Part shown: one piece after another, positions 1 through 5,685 of the stretch
How positions within the stretch are numbered: the first letter of the stretch is position 1
How the letters are laid out: each line of letters opens with the position of its first letter
DNA from: Actinomycetes bacterium
GTDB lineage: Bacteria > Actinomycetota > Actinomycetes > Mycobacteriales > Micromonosporaceae
NCBI GenBank assembly: GCA_023437285.1
Contig: JAEZGP010000220.1
Span: 1-5,685, forward strand
Direction: 5' to 3'
DNA: 5,685 nucleotides
Notes under the pieces: model-generated
What the model was told of the DNA's origin: nothing
The model's database searches: none
Seen by the model: the letters and a program-made list of their open reading frames with translations, nothing else
Translations under genes and position numbers: made by a program

Positions 1-1083
1 CCGCAGGGGCGGGGCACGATCCGGCTCTGGCACGTGCGGGCGACGGTCGACGACGTGCCCGGCCGCCTGGCCATCCTCGCGGCCAGCCTGGCGCGCCGCT
101 CGATCAACATCCTGTCCGTCCAGGTGCATCTGACCTCCGACGGGCCCGTCGACGAGCTGCTCGTGGCGGCGTCGCCCGTACTGTCGGCGAGCGACCTGGC
201 CGCGGCCGTGACCGACGGGGGAGCCCGGCTGCCCCGCGTCGAGCCGGCCGACGCGCACGCCCTGGTCGACCCGCCGACCCGCAGCCTCGGGCTCGCGGCG
301 CGGCTGCTGCGCAACCCCGATGACCTGCCCACCGCGCTGGCCGAGCTGCTGGGCGGCGCGCAGATCTCCTGGCGGCCGGAGGAGCCCGGCGGCGTCGCCG
401 AGGACGCGACCCGGCTGTGGCTCGACGACCCCACGGGCGGCGGGTTACTCGCCAGCCGGCCCACGGCCCCGTTCACGCCGGCCGAGTCGGCGCGCGCGCA
501 CGCCCTGGTCGACGTGGCGGTCGCGGCGCTCTCGTCGGCCCCGCAGGTCGCCGCCGAGACGTGGCGGATGCTGCTCGCCGACGGCACCGAGGTCACCGTC
601 CGTCGCGCCACGCCGGACGACCTCGATGCGGTGGTGGCCCTGCACGCGCGCTGCTCGCTGACCACCCGCCTGCGCCGCTACCTGGCCGGCACGAACTGCC
701 CTTCGCACACGGTCCTCGCGCAGCTGCTGCACCCCGGCGCCGGCCACTCGCTGGTGGCCGAGGACGCGGACGGCCGGGTCGTCGCCATGGCCAACCTGAT
801 GTGGACCGAGGGCACGGCCGAGCTGGCCATCCTCGTCGAGGACGGCTGGCAGAACCGGCGCCTGGGCAGCGCCATGGCCCGCCGGCTCGCCGTCGTCGCC
901 GCGGAGACGGGGCTGACCGAGGTGCACGCGATGGTGCACGCGGGCAACACCGCCATGATCCGGATCATGTCCGCGATCGGCCGGCGGCTGCACCGCGAGT
1001 ACGACGGGGGGACGCTGACCCTCATCGCCCACCTGGACCGCCACGGGGAGCGTCACACCCAGCGGTTGCCCAGCCACATGTGA
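1..1083 (+). CDS. ACT domain-GNAT acetyltransferase fusion protein (5' partial)
   Basis: This is probably an acyl-CoA-dependent N-acetyltransferase with an N-terminal ACT-like ligand-binding region; substrate and ligand are unknown. The frame is open from base 1. The first ACT strand (IRLWHVRATVDDVPGRL) begins before the first in-window GTG at 34, so the true start probably lies upstream of the window. Counting that GTG as residue 1, the ACT-like region covers about residues 1-45 (DDVPGRLA, then NILSVQVH). A poorly conserved alanine-rich linker follows, then a GNAT domain at about 183-335. The GNAT acetyl-CoA loop is W-Q-N-R-R-L-G at 272-278. The family pattern is Q/R-x-x-G-x-G/A, so the first glycine is replaced by arginine. 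An Asn in a helix-turn context (HAGNTAMIRIMSAIG) is typical of the GNAT C-terminal half. The last ten codons overlap the convergent mannosyltransferase gene. The fold assignment is good; the biochemical role is inferred. Confidence 0.85.
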   Translation, partial: PQGRGTIRLWHVRATVDDVPGRLAILAASLARRSINILSVQVHLTSDGPVDELLVAASPVLSASDLAAAVTDGGARLPRVEPADAHALVDPPTRSLGLAARLLRNPDDLPTALAELLGGAQISWRPEEPGGVAEDATRLWLDDPTGGGLLASRPTAPFTPAESARAHALVDVAVAALSSAPQVAAETWRMLLADGTEVTVRRATPDDLDAVVALHARCSLTTRLRRYLAGTNCPSHTVLAQLLHPGAGHSLVAEDADGRVVAMANLMWTEGTAELAILVEDGWQNRRLGSAMARRLAVVAAETGLTEVHAMVHAGNTAMIRIMSAIGRRLHREYDGGTLTLIAHLDRHGERHTQRLPSHM

Positions 1084-2621
1084 TGCCACCACTCGTCGTA
1101 CGTGATCGACTGGGCGGTCCAGATCGGATAGAAGTACCAGAAGCACAGCCCCACGGCGATGATGTAGATCGCGGCGAAGGCCGTGCCGTACAGGCGACGG
1201 TCGGTCTGCGCCACGGTCAACCGCCGCGATGACGCGGTGACCCCTGGCGCGGTGATGAGCGCGCCGAGCACGTACACCACGGCCAGGATCAGGAACGGCT
1301 CGGCCGGTGCGGCGTAGAAGTAGAACATCGAGCGGTTGCCGTTGGCCATGAAGTAGAACCACGGCAGGATCCCGGCCGCCGCACCGAGCCCGATGGCCAG
1401 CGCGCGCCAGTCGCGGCGGCTGATGCCCAGCCAGGCCAGTGCGATCAGGGCGGGGATGAACGACCACCACAGCACCGGGGTGCCGATCAGGTTGATCACC
1501 GAGCTACAGGGGTCCTGCCCGCAGCCGGGCTCGCTGCCGTAGTGGATGGCGACCGGCCGGCCCAGCAGCAGCCACTGCCACGGCGCCGACTTGAACGGGT
1601 GGTCGAACACCATGCCGTTCTGGGACGTGTCGAGCATGTCCACGTGGTACTGCCAGAGGTTCTGCAGCGCCCCGATGACCGGCAATTCTGTCTTGCCCAG
1701 CTCGTTGGCGAAGTAGTGCCGCTTCCAGCCGTGGTCGGTGAGGAACCAGCCCGACCACGTGGCGAGGTAGCTGACGACCACGACGGCGCAGAAGGCGAAC
1801 AGCCAGCCGATCTCGTCGAGGAACGCCTCCTTCCACGGCCGGCGTACCCCGGCCTGGCGCCGAGTACTGACCTCCCACAGCAGAATGAGCAGCAGGAACA
1901 TCGGCAGGAAGAAGATCCCGCTCCACTTCACGCCGGCGGCGCAGCCGAGCATGACCGCCGCGGCGAGCCGCCACCACGGGATGCCGGCCCAGCCGCCCGG
2001 CGGGCGACCCGCGCGGCCCTCGGCGGTCACGTCGAGCCCGTTCTCCAGCGCCGCCAGCCAGCGCTCCCGCCGCCGGTCGCGGTCGACGACCAGGCAGGAG
2101 AACGCGGCGAGCACGAAGAACAGCACAAAGATGTCGAGCAGCGCGATGCGGGACAGGACGAGCTGGAAGCCGTCGAACGCCATCAGCAGGCCCGCCGCCG
2201 CGCCGAGCACGACCGACCGGAACAGCCGGATCCCGGTACGGGTGATGATCAGTACGGCGAGCGTACCGAGGACGACCGAGGCGAGCCGCCAGCCCAGTGA
2301 GTTGTTGCCCAGCAGCTTGATGCCCAGGGCGATGAGCCATTTGCCCAGCGGCGGGTGCACCACGTATGCGCCGTAGTCGCCGTTCGGCTCCCACTCGACG
2401 CCGTGGTCAAGCAGCTCCTGGCCCTCGGTGGCGTAGTACAGCTCGTCGAAGAGGATGCCCGGCGGCGTGCCGTAGTGATAGAAGCGCGTCAGCGCGGCGA
2501 TGACCGTGACCCACGCCGTGACCGCCCAGCCCACCCACCCGTCCGGCAGGTTCGGAACGAGGCGCCGGCGCTGGACGTCGGGGACCTTTGTGGCGACGGG
2601 CGTCAATGCGGGAGCGGTCAC
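1053..2621 (-). CDS. pmt: Protein O-mannosyltransferase, GT39 family (PMT-A, downstream paralogue)
   Basis: An integral membrane glycosyltransferase predicted to move mannose from polyprenyl-phosphate-mannose to Ser/Thr of proteins being exported, at the outer face of the plasma membrane. It has 522 residues and roughly ten to eleven hydrophobic segments from about 31 to 498. The first external loop carries the family's acidic pair, Asp59-Glu60 in ILFDELYYA, followed by HPPLGKW at 89-95. Other family motifs are MAFDGFQLVLSR (147-158), LDIF (162-165), VKWSG (231-235) and LGRPVAI (353-359). A CG-x3-C pair at Cys367/Cys372 lies in an external loop, and the protein ends MWLGNRWV. The GTG start at 2619-2621 has no Shine-Dalgarno but sits 6 nt after TACCAT, so a leaderless mRNA is likely. 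It is about 76% identical to the gene upstream. The central loop at 323-348 departs from the family pattern, which suggests a changed acceptor preference (inference). The gene is intact, with no frameshift or stop. Confidence 0.93.
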   Translation of the reverse strand: MTAPALTPVATKVPDVQRRRLVPNLPDGWVGWAVTAWVTVIAALTRFYHYGTPPGILFDELYYATEGQELLDHGVEWEPNGDYGAYVVHPPLGKWLIALGIKLLGNNSLGWRLASVVLGTLAVLIITRTGIRLFRSVVLGAAAGLLMAFDGFQLVLSRIALLDIFVLFFVLAAFSCLVVDRDRRRERWLAALENGLDVTAEGRAGRPPGGWAGIPWWRLAAAVMLGCAAGVKWSGIFFLPMFLLLILLWEVSTRRQAGVRRPWKEAFLDEIGWLFAFCAVVVVSYLATWSGWFLTDHGWKRHYFANELGKTELPVIGALQNLWQYHVDMLDTSQNGMVFDHPFKSAPWQWLLLGRPVAIHYGSEPGCGQDPCSSVINLIGTPVLWWSFIPALIALAWLGISRRDWRALAIGLGAAAGILPWFYFMANGNRSMFYFYAAPAEPFLILAVVYVLGALITAPGVTASSRRLTVAQTDRRLYGTAFAAIYIIAVGLCFWYFYPIWTAQSITYDEWWHHMWLGNRWV

Positions 2622-2657
2622 GCCGGAATGGTAGGGCCAGGGCGGCCCTCACGTCTC
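2622..2657 (-). promoter_or_regulatory. Putative leaderless promoter of PMT-A
   Basis: Read on the minus strand, GAGACG (2652-2657) is followed by 18 nt, TACCAT (2628-2633), 6 nt, and then the GTG start codon at 2621. TACCAT fits the actinobacterial -10 pattern TAnnnT. Its distance places the transcription start on or next to the G of GTG. Only the GAC core of the -35 matches TTGACA. The stretch before the GTG has no purine-rich ribosome site. The element fills most of the 46 bp gap after the PMT-B stop codon (2668-2670). The same arrangement precedes PMT-B, which strengthens the call. Confidence 0.5.
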
Positions 2658-2667
2658 CCCCCGGCTC

Positions 2668-4269
2668 CTACACCCAGCGGTTGCCCAGCCACATGCGCTG
2701 CCACCAACTGTCGTGCGGGATCGACTGCGCGGTCCAGATCGGATAGAAGTACCAGAAGCACAGCGCCACGGCGATGAGGAATGCCGCCGCGAAGATCGTT
2801 CCGTAGAGGCGCCGATCGGACTGGGTGAAGGTGAGCGTACGCCCTGAAAATCCCACGCCCGGGGCGTTGATGATCGCGCCGAGCACATACACCACGGCCA
2901 GGATCAGGAACGGCTCGGCCGGCGCGGCGTAGAAGTAGAACATCGTGCGGTAGTCGGCGTACTGGAACCAGAACCAGGGCAGGATGCCCGCGGCGGCGCC
3001 GAGACCGATGGCCAGGGCCCGCCAGTCGCGCCGGGAGATGCCCAGCCAGGCCAGCGCGACCAGGGCGGGGATGAACGACCACCACAGCACGGGCGTACCC
3101 AGCAGCGTGATCACCGAGGAGCACGAGTCGGCGCCGCAGGTGGGGTCGCTGCCGTAGTAGATCGCGACGGGCCGGCCGAGCAGCAGCCACTGCCACGGCC
3201 ACGACTGGTACGGGTGTTTGGAGACGAGCCCTTCGTGGAAGTTCAGGGCGTCGTGGTGGTAGTAGAAGAGGTTCTGCAGGGCGCCGATGACGGGCAGTTC
3301 GGTGCGGCCGAGTTCGGCGGACAGGTAGTGCCGCTTCCAGCCCGTGTCGGTGAGGAACCAGCCGGTCCACGTCGCCAGGTAGGCGCCGGCGACGACGACG
3401 CAGAACAGGGCCACCCAGCCGACCTCGTCGAGCAGCGTGTCGCGCCACGGGCGGCGTACCCCGGCCTGGCGGCGCAGGCTCACCTCCCACAGCACGATGA
3501 GCAGCAGGAAGACCGGCAGGTAGAAGCCCACGCTCCACTTCACGCCGCAGCCGAGGCCGAGCAGGACGGCCGCCGCGAGCCGCCACCACGGCACGCCCGA
3601 CCAGCTGAACGGGGGCCGCCCCGCCTTGCCGGGCCGGGTCGGGTCCAGCCCGTTCTCCATGGCCCGCAGCCAGCGTTGCCGGCGTTTGTCCCGGTCGACG
3701 ACCAGGCAGGAGAACGCGGCGAGCACGAAGAACAGCACGAAGATGTCGAGGATCGCCAGGCGCGAGAGCACGAGCTGGAACCCGTCGAAGGCCATGAGCA
3801 GGCCGGCCGCCGCGCCGAGCACGACCGAGCGGAACATCCGGATAGCCGTACGGGTCAGGATCGCCACCGCGGCGATGCCGAGGATGACGGTGGGCAGGCG
3901 CCAGCCCAGCGAGTTGTTGCCCAGCAGCTTGATGCCCAGGGCGATGAGCCACTTGCCGAGCGGGGGGTGCACCACGAAAGCGCCGGTGTTCGTCGTGGGT
4001 TCCCATTCGACGCCGTGGTCGAGCAGCTCCTGGCCCTCGGTGGCGTAGTACGTCTCGTCGAACATGATCTCCGACGGCGTACCGTAGTGAAACACGCGGA
4101 CAAAAGCCGCGATAGCCGTGACCCAGAAGGTTGCCACCCAGGTGACCCAGAGGCTCGGCATGGGCGGCACCAGCCGGCGGCGCACGATTTCGGGCACCGC
4201 TCGCGGCGTCCGGCCGCTGGTCGGCGTGTCCTCGGGCGCCACCTCGGGCGTCGATAGGGCCTGCGTCAC
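2668..4269 (-). CDS. pmt: Protein O-mannosyltransferase, GT39 family (PMT-B, rsmI-adjacent copy)
   Basis: This is the second membrane O-mannosyltransferase, with the same predicted reaction as its neighbour: lipid-linked mannose to Ser/Thr of exported proteins. I take the GTG at 4267-4269 as the start, giving 533 residues. The frame stays open further upstream, but that extension would run through the divergent promoter region and antisense to rsmI. The N-terminal ~28 residues are polar and Pro/Thr/Glu-rich, presumably cytoplasmic, before RRRLVPPMP and the first membrane segment (~40-59). The acidic pair is Asp71-Glu72 in IMFDETYYA. HPPLGKW is at 101-107, and external cysteines are Cys378/Cys383. 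The central external loop keeps the canonical-looking Y-H...N-F-H-E-G-L...HPYQSWPW series (337-359). In mycobacteria a PMT gene (Rv1002c) also lies divergent to the rsmI homologue, so this copy is probably the positional orthologue and PMT-A the added one (established context plus inference). Confidence 0.95.
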   Translation of the reverse strand: MTQALSTPEVAPEDTPTSGRTPRAVPEIVRRRLVPPMPSLWVTWVATFWVTAIAAFVRVFHYGTPSEIMFDETYYATEGQELLDHGVEWEPTTNTGAFVVHPPLGKWLIALGIKLLGNNSLGWRLPTVILGIAAVAILTRTAIRMFRSVVLGAAAGLLMAFDGFQLVLSRLAILDIFVLFFVLAAFSCLVVDRDKRRQRWLRAMENGLDPTRPGKAGRPPFSWSGVPWWRLAAAVLLGLGCGVKWSVGFYLPVFLLLIVLWEVSLRRQAGVRRPWRDTLLDEVGWVALFCVVVAGAYLATWTGWFLTDTGWKRHYLSAELGRTELPVIGALQNLFYYHHDALNFHEGLVSKHPYQSWPWQWLLLGRPVAIYYGSDPTCGADSCSSVITLLGTPVLWWSFIPALVALAWLGISRRDWRALAIGLGAAAGILPWFWFQYADYRTMFYFYAAPAEPFLILAVVYVLGAIINAPGVGFSGRTLTFTQSDRRLYGTIFAAAFLIAVALCFWYFYPIWTAQSIPHDSWWQRMWLGNRWV

Positions 4270-4305
4270 CCCGCGATCGTAGGCTGCCCACGGGTGTTCC
4301 GTCGC
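4270..4305 (-). promoter_or_regulatory. Putative leaderless promoter of PMT-B
   Basis: On the minus strand GCGACG (4300-4305), 18 nt, TACGAT (4276-4281) and 6 nt precede the GTG start codon at 4269. The -10 fits TAnnnT, and the distance predicts transcription starting at the GTG itself. There is no spaced Shine-Dalgarno; only a GGG run abuts the codon. The geometry is identical to that before PMT-A. The -35 is weak apart from its GAC core. Confidence 0.5.
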
Positions 4306-4329
4306 ATCCGCGGCGGGACCCGACGACCT

Positions 4330-4334
4330 GGAGG
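4330..4334 (+). promoter_or_regulatory. Ribosome binding site deciding the rsmI start
   Basis: GGAGG lies 4 nt before the ATG at 4339-4341. It is the only good Shine-Dalgarno in the divergent intergenic region. It supports this ATG over the in-frame GTG at 4294, which would add 15 Arg/Gly-rich residues that do not resemble an RsmI N-terminus. Confidence 0.7.
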
Positions 4335-4338
4335 CGCG

Positions 4339-5199
4339 ATGACAACCGGACGGCTGGTGCTCGTCGGCGCGCCACTGGGCAACGTGGGCGACGCCTCGGA
4401 CCGGTTGCGGGCCGCGCTCGCGGGAGCGGACATCGTGGCGGCGGAGGACACCCGCCGGCTGCACCGCCTGGCGCGCGATCTCGACGTGACGATCGGCGGC
4501 CGGGTCGTGTCCTACTTCGAGGGCAACGAGGAGCGCCGCACCCCCGAGCTGATCGAGGCCGCCGAGGCCGGCGCGGAGGTCGCCGTCGTCACCGACGGCG
4601 GCATGCCGAGCATCTCCGACCCCGGCTTCCGGCTGGTCCGGGCCGCGCTGGCCGCCGGCGTGCCCGTCACCGCCGTCCCGGGCCCGAGCGCCGTCACCAC
4701 GGCCCTCGCGCTGTCCGGGCTGCCCTGCGACCGGTTCGCGTTCGAGGGGTTCCTGCCGCGCAAGGCGGGCGAGCGCCGGGCCCGCGTCGCGGCGCTCGCG
4801 ACGGAGGAGCGCACCCTCGTGTTCTTCGAGGCGCCCCACCGGTTAGCGGATGTTCTGGACGTACTGGTGGAAAACTTCACCCCCGAGCGGCCCGCCGCCG
4901 TCTGCCGGGAACTCACCAAGACGTACGAGGAGGTGCGCCGGGGCACCCTCGCCGAGCTGGCCCGCTGGGCCACCGACGGGCCCGTCCGGGGCGAGATCAC
5001 CCTGGTGGTCGCCGGCGCCGACCCGGCGGCACAGGCCCGCCCGGACGACGCCGGCCTGGTCGCCGAGGTCGTCGACGAGGAGGCCGGGGGCCTGTCGCGC
5101 CGCGACGCGATCACCGCCGTGGCCCGCCGGTACGGCCTGCCCAAGCGCGAGGTCTACGACCTCGTCGTCAGAACGTCGCCACCACGATCCCCGCGCTGA
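4339..5199 (+). CDS. rsmI: 16S rRNA (cytidine(1402)-2'-O)-methyltransferase RsmI
   Basis: A SAM-dependent methyltransferase of the tetrapyrrole methylase fold that adds the 2'-O-methyl group to C1402 in the 16S rRNA decoding centre. The 286 residues match the usual family length. Motifs in order: GRLVLVGAPLGNVGDASDR (4-22), AEDTRRL (35-41), DGGMPSISDPG (86-96), the SAM-site VPGPSAV (113-119), GFLPRKAGERR (137-147), FFEAPHRL (162-169), ELTKTYEEVRRGTL (191-204) and GEITLVV (218-224). The C-terminal domain ends with SRRDAITAVARRYGLPKREVYDLVV (in 253-277), as is usual. The start is fixed by GGAGG at 4330-4334 and the family N-terminus. It is divergent from PMT-B. One TAnnnT hexamer on the plus strand, TAGGCT at 4280-4285, could be its -10 but lacks a recognisable -35. 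The last ~10 codons overlap the convergent downstream gene. The function call is firm. Confidence 0.96.
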   Translation: MTTGRLVLVGAPLGNVGDASDRLRAALAGADIVAAEDTRRLHRLARDLDVTIGGRVVSYFEGNEERRTPELIEAAEAGAEVAVVTDGGMPSISDPGFRLVRAALAAGVPVTAVPGPSAVTTALALSGLPCDRFAFEGFLPRKAGERRARVAALATEERTLVFFEAPHRLADVLDVLVENFTPERPAAVCRELTKTYEEVRRGTLAELARWATDGPVRGEITLVVAGADPAAQARPDDAGLVAEVVDEEAGGLSRRDAITAVARRYGLPKREVYDLVVRTSPPRSPR

Positions 5200-5685
5200 G
5201 CAGCAGCGGCGCCCCCAGGCTCAGCCCGACGGCCGCCCACCGCCGCCGCCCGGTGAACCGGAACGCGCCGCTGACCCACACGATCAGCAGGGTGCACAGC
5301 CCGACCAGCCCGAACCCCAGGCCCCAACGCAGGCGCAGGCCCGCGTCGTCGGCCGTGTAGGCCTGCCGCCCGTGCGAGGACACCATCCGCGCCGGCACGG
5401 TCGTACCCGTCGCGCACTGCGCGTCCGCCAGCCCGGTGATGGAAACTCGTGGCACCTCGAACGCCGCGCCCTCGGCGACGAACCGCCCCTGGCAGCGGCG
5501 CGCCAGCCCGTCGCCCTCGTCGCGTTCCACGGCCACGGTGCCCGGCTGCGCGTGCCCCATGGCCAGCCAGAACGGCTCCGCCGCCACCCACGCGAAGAAC
5601 GCGGTCGCCAGTGCCAGCAGCACCAGCGTGGGCAGCGCCAGCCACGGCCGGCGCAACGGCCGCGACCTGCGCGGTGGCTCAGGTC
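5168..5685 (-). CDS. Small membrane protein of unknown function (5' partial)
   Basis: I do not recognise a named family. The frame is open to the right edge. The only in-window start is a TTG at 5654-5656, and upstream of it lie Arg/Pro-rich codons (PEPPRRSRP) that look like a cytoplasmic N-terminus, so the real start is probably beyond the window. Counting the TTG as residue 1, a membrane segment runs from ~5 to 25. A polar region of about 80 residues (~30-108), probably outside the cell, carries two cysteines (Cys55 in RRCQGRF and Cys81 in DAQCATG) that could form a disulfide. Two further hydrophobic segments follow at ~111-132 and ~139-160, separated by a short basic loop (TGRRRW), and the protein ends GIVVATF. 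The coding call rests on clear membrane topology and codon bias. Its 3' end overlaps rsmI by 32 bp. No function is proposed. Confidence 0.75.
   Translation of the reverse strand, partial: PEPPRRSRPLRRPWLALPTLVLLALATAFFAWVAAEPFWLAMGHAQPGTVAVERDEGDGLARRCQGRFVAEGAAFEVPRVSITGLADAQCATGTTVPARMVSSHGRQAYTADDAGLRLRWGLGFGLVGLCTLLIVWVSGAFRFTGRRRWAAVGLSLGAPLLLSAGIVVATF

Larger units (their letters stand above)
1053..4269 (-). repeat. Tandem gene duplication (two PMT units)
   Basis: Two head-to-tail copies of one gene. A hand count over PMT-A residues 17-522 gives about 383 identities in 506 positions, with one single-residue indel in the central loop. The copies share long exact nucleotide blocks: 2080-2126 with 3692-3738 (47 nt), 2299-2339 with 3911-3951 (41 nt), 1114-1149 with 2729-2764 (36 nt), 1273-1307 with 2888-2922 (35 nt), and the 3' ends 1055-1080 with 2670-2695 (26 nt). 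The offset shifts from 1615 to 1612 across the indel. Similarity fades in the N-terminal tails. No inverted repeats, transposase or target-site duplications flank the copies, so nothing suggests a mobile element. Confidence 0.9.

Noticed and set aside
34..36. GTG at 34 as the true start of the ACT-GNAT gene
   Set aside because: The upstream codons are in frame, without a stop, and supply the beginning of the first ACT strand. The gene more likely starts before the window.
1885..2376. Plus-strand frames at 1885-2376 and 3626-4048 whose products resemble each other
   Set aside because: They lie at equivalent antisense positions in the two paralogous PMT genes, so their similarity follows from the duplication and is not independent evidence of coding.
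3214..4257. Long open frame on the plus strand opposite PMT-B (and a similar one at 1542-2300 opposite PMT-A)
   Set aside because: Their Pro/Arg/Glu/His-rich products lie antisense to well-supported membrane enzymes. Such frames are expected from GC-rich third positions.
4294..4338. Earlier GTG start for rsmI at 4294
   Set aside because: It has no ribosome site and adds Arg/Gly-rich residues not seen in RsmI. The ATG at 4339 has GGAGG and matches the family N-terminus.
2618..4375. 585-codon minus-strand frame overlapping PMT-B in another frame
   Set aside because: The product is dominated by Arg, Ala, Pro and Gly without domain motifs. It shadows the real PMT-B frame.
4270..4839. In-frame upstream extension of PMT-B
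   Set aside because: It would run antisense through the well-conserved rsmI gene. The GTG at 4269 has promoter-like sequence at leaderless distance and fits the PMT family length.
5654..5656. TTG as the true start of the small membrane protein
   Set aside because: The reading frame remains open to the window edge with Arg-rich codons typical of a cytoplasmic tail, and no ribosome site is visible before the TTG.

Overview
This is chromosomal DNA with very high GC content and strongly GC-biased third codon positions, typical of an actinomycete. The gene content suggests a Micromonosporaceae-like organism (inference, moderate confidence). The signs are an ACT-GNAT acetyltransferase, GT39 protein O-mannosyltransferases, and rsmI transcribed divergently from a mannosyltransferase gene. 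The window is almost entirely coding. I see no tRNA, rRNA, CRISPR array, insertion sequence or phage gene.

Layout. (1) At 1-1083 (+) is a left-truncated gene for an ACT-domain plus GNAT-acetyltransferase fusion. (2) At 1053-2621 (-) is a 522-residue polytopic protein O-mannosyltransferase, called PMT-A here. It converges on gene 1 and overlaps its 3' end by 31 bp. (3) At 2668-4269 (-) is a second full-length mannosyltransferase of 533 residues, PMT-B. It lies just upstream of PMT-A in the same direction, with a 46 bp gap. (4) At 4339-5199 (+), divergent from PMT-B across 69 bp, is rsmI, the 16S rRNA C1402 2'-O-methyltransferase. (5) At 5168-5685 (-) is a gene for a small three-segment membrane protein of unknown function. 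It converges on rsmI with a 32 bp overlap and runs off the right edge.

The main point of interest is the tandem mannosyltransferase pair. By hand alignment the proteins are about 76% identical over about 506 positions, so this is a local duplication kept as two intact genes. Both keep the acidic Asp-Glu pair of the first external loop. They differ most in the N-terminal tail, the first membrane segment and a large central external loop, where PMT-B looks canonical and PMT-A is altered. Each gene also has the same promoter geometry directly before its GTG start (GACG, 18 nt, TACnAT, 6 nt, GTG) and no Shine-Dalgarno sequence. This points to leaderless transcripts and to independent expression of PMT-A despite the short gap.

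Functional picture (inference from families): the two mannosyltransferases would O-mannosylate exported proteins at the membrane, using polyprenyl-phosphate-mannose made elsewhere. RsmI acts on the ribosome. The ACT-GNAT protein may be a ligand-controlled acetyltransferase. No pathway obviously links them, and the arrangement looks like a housekeeping neighbourhood with one duplicated gene.
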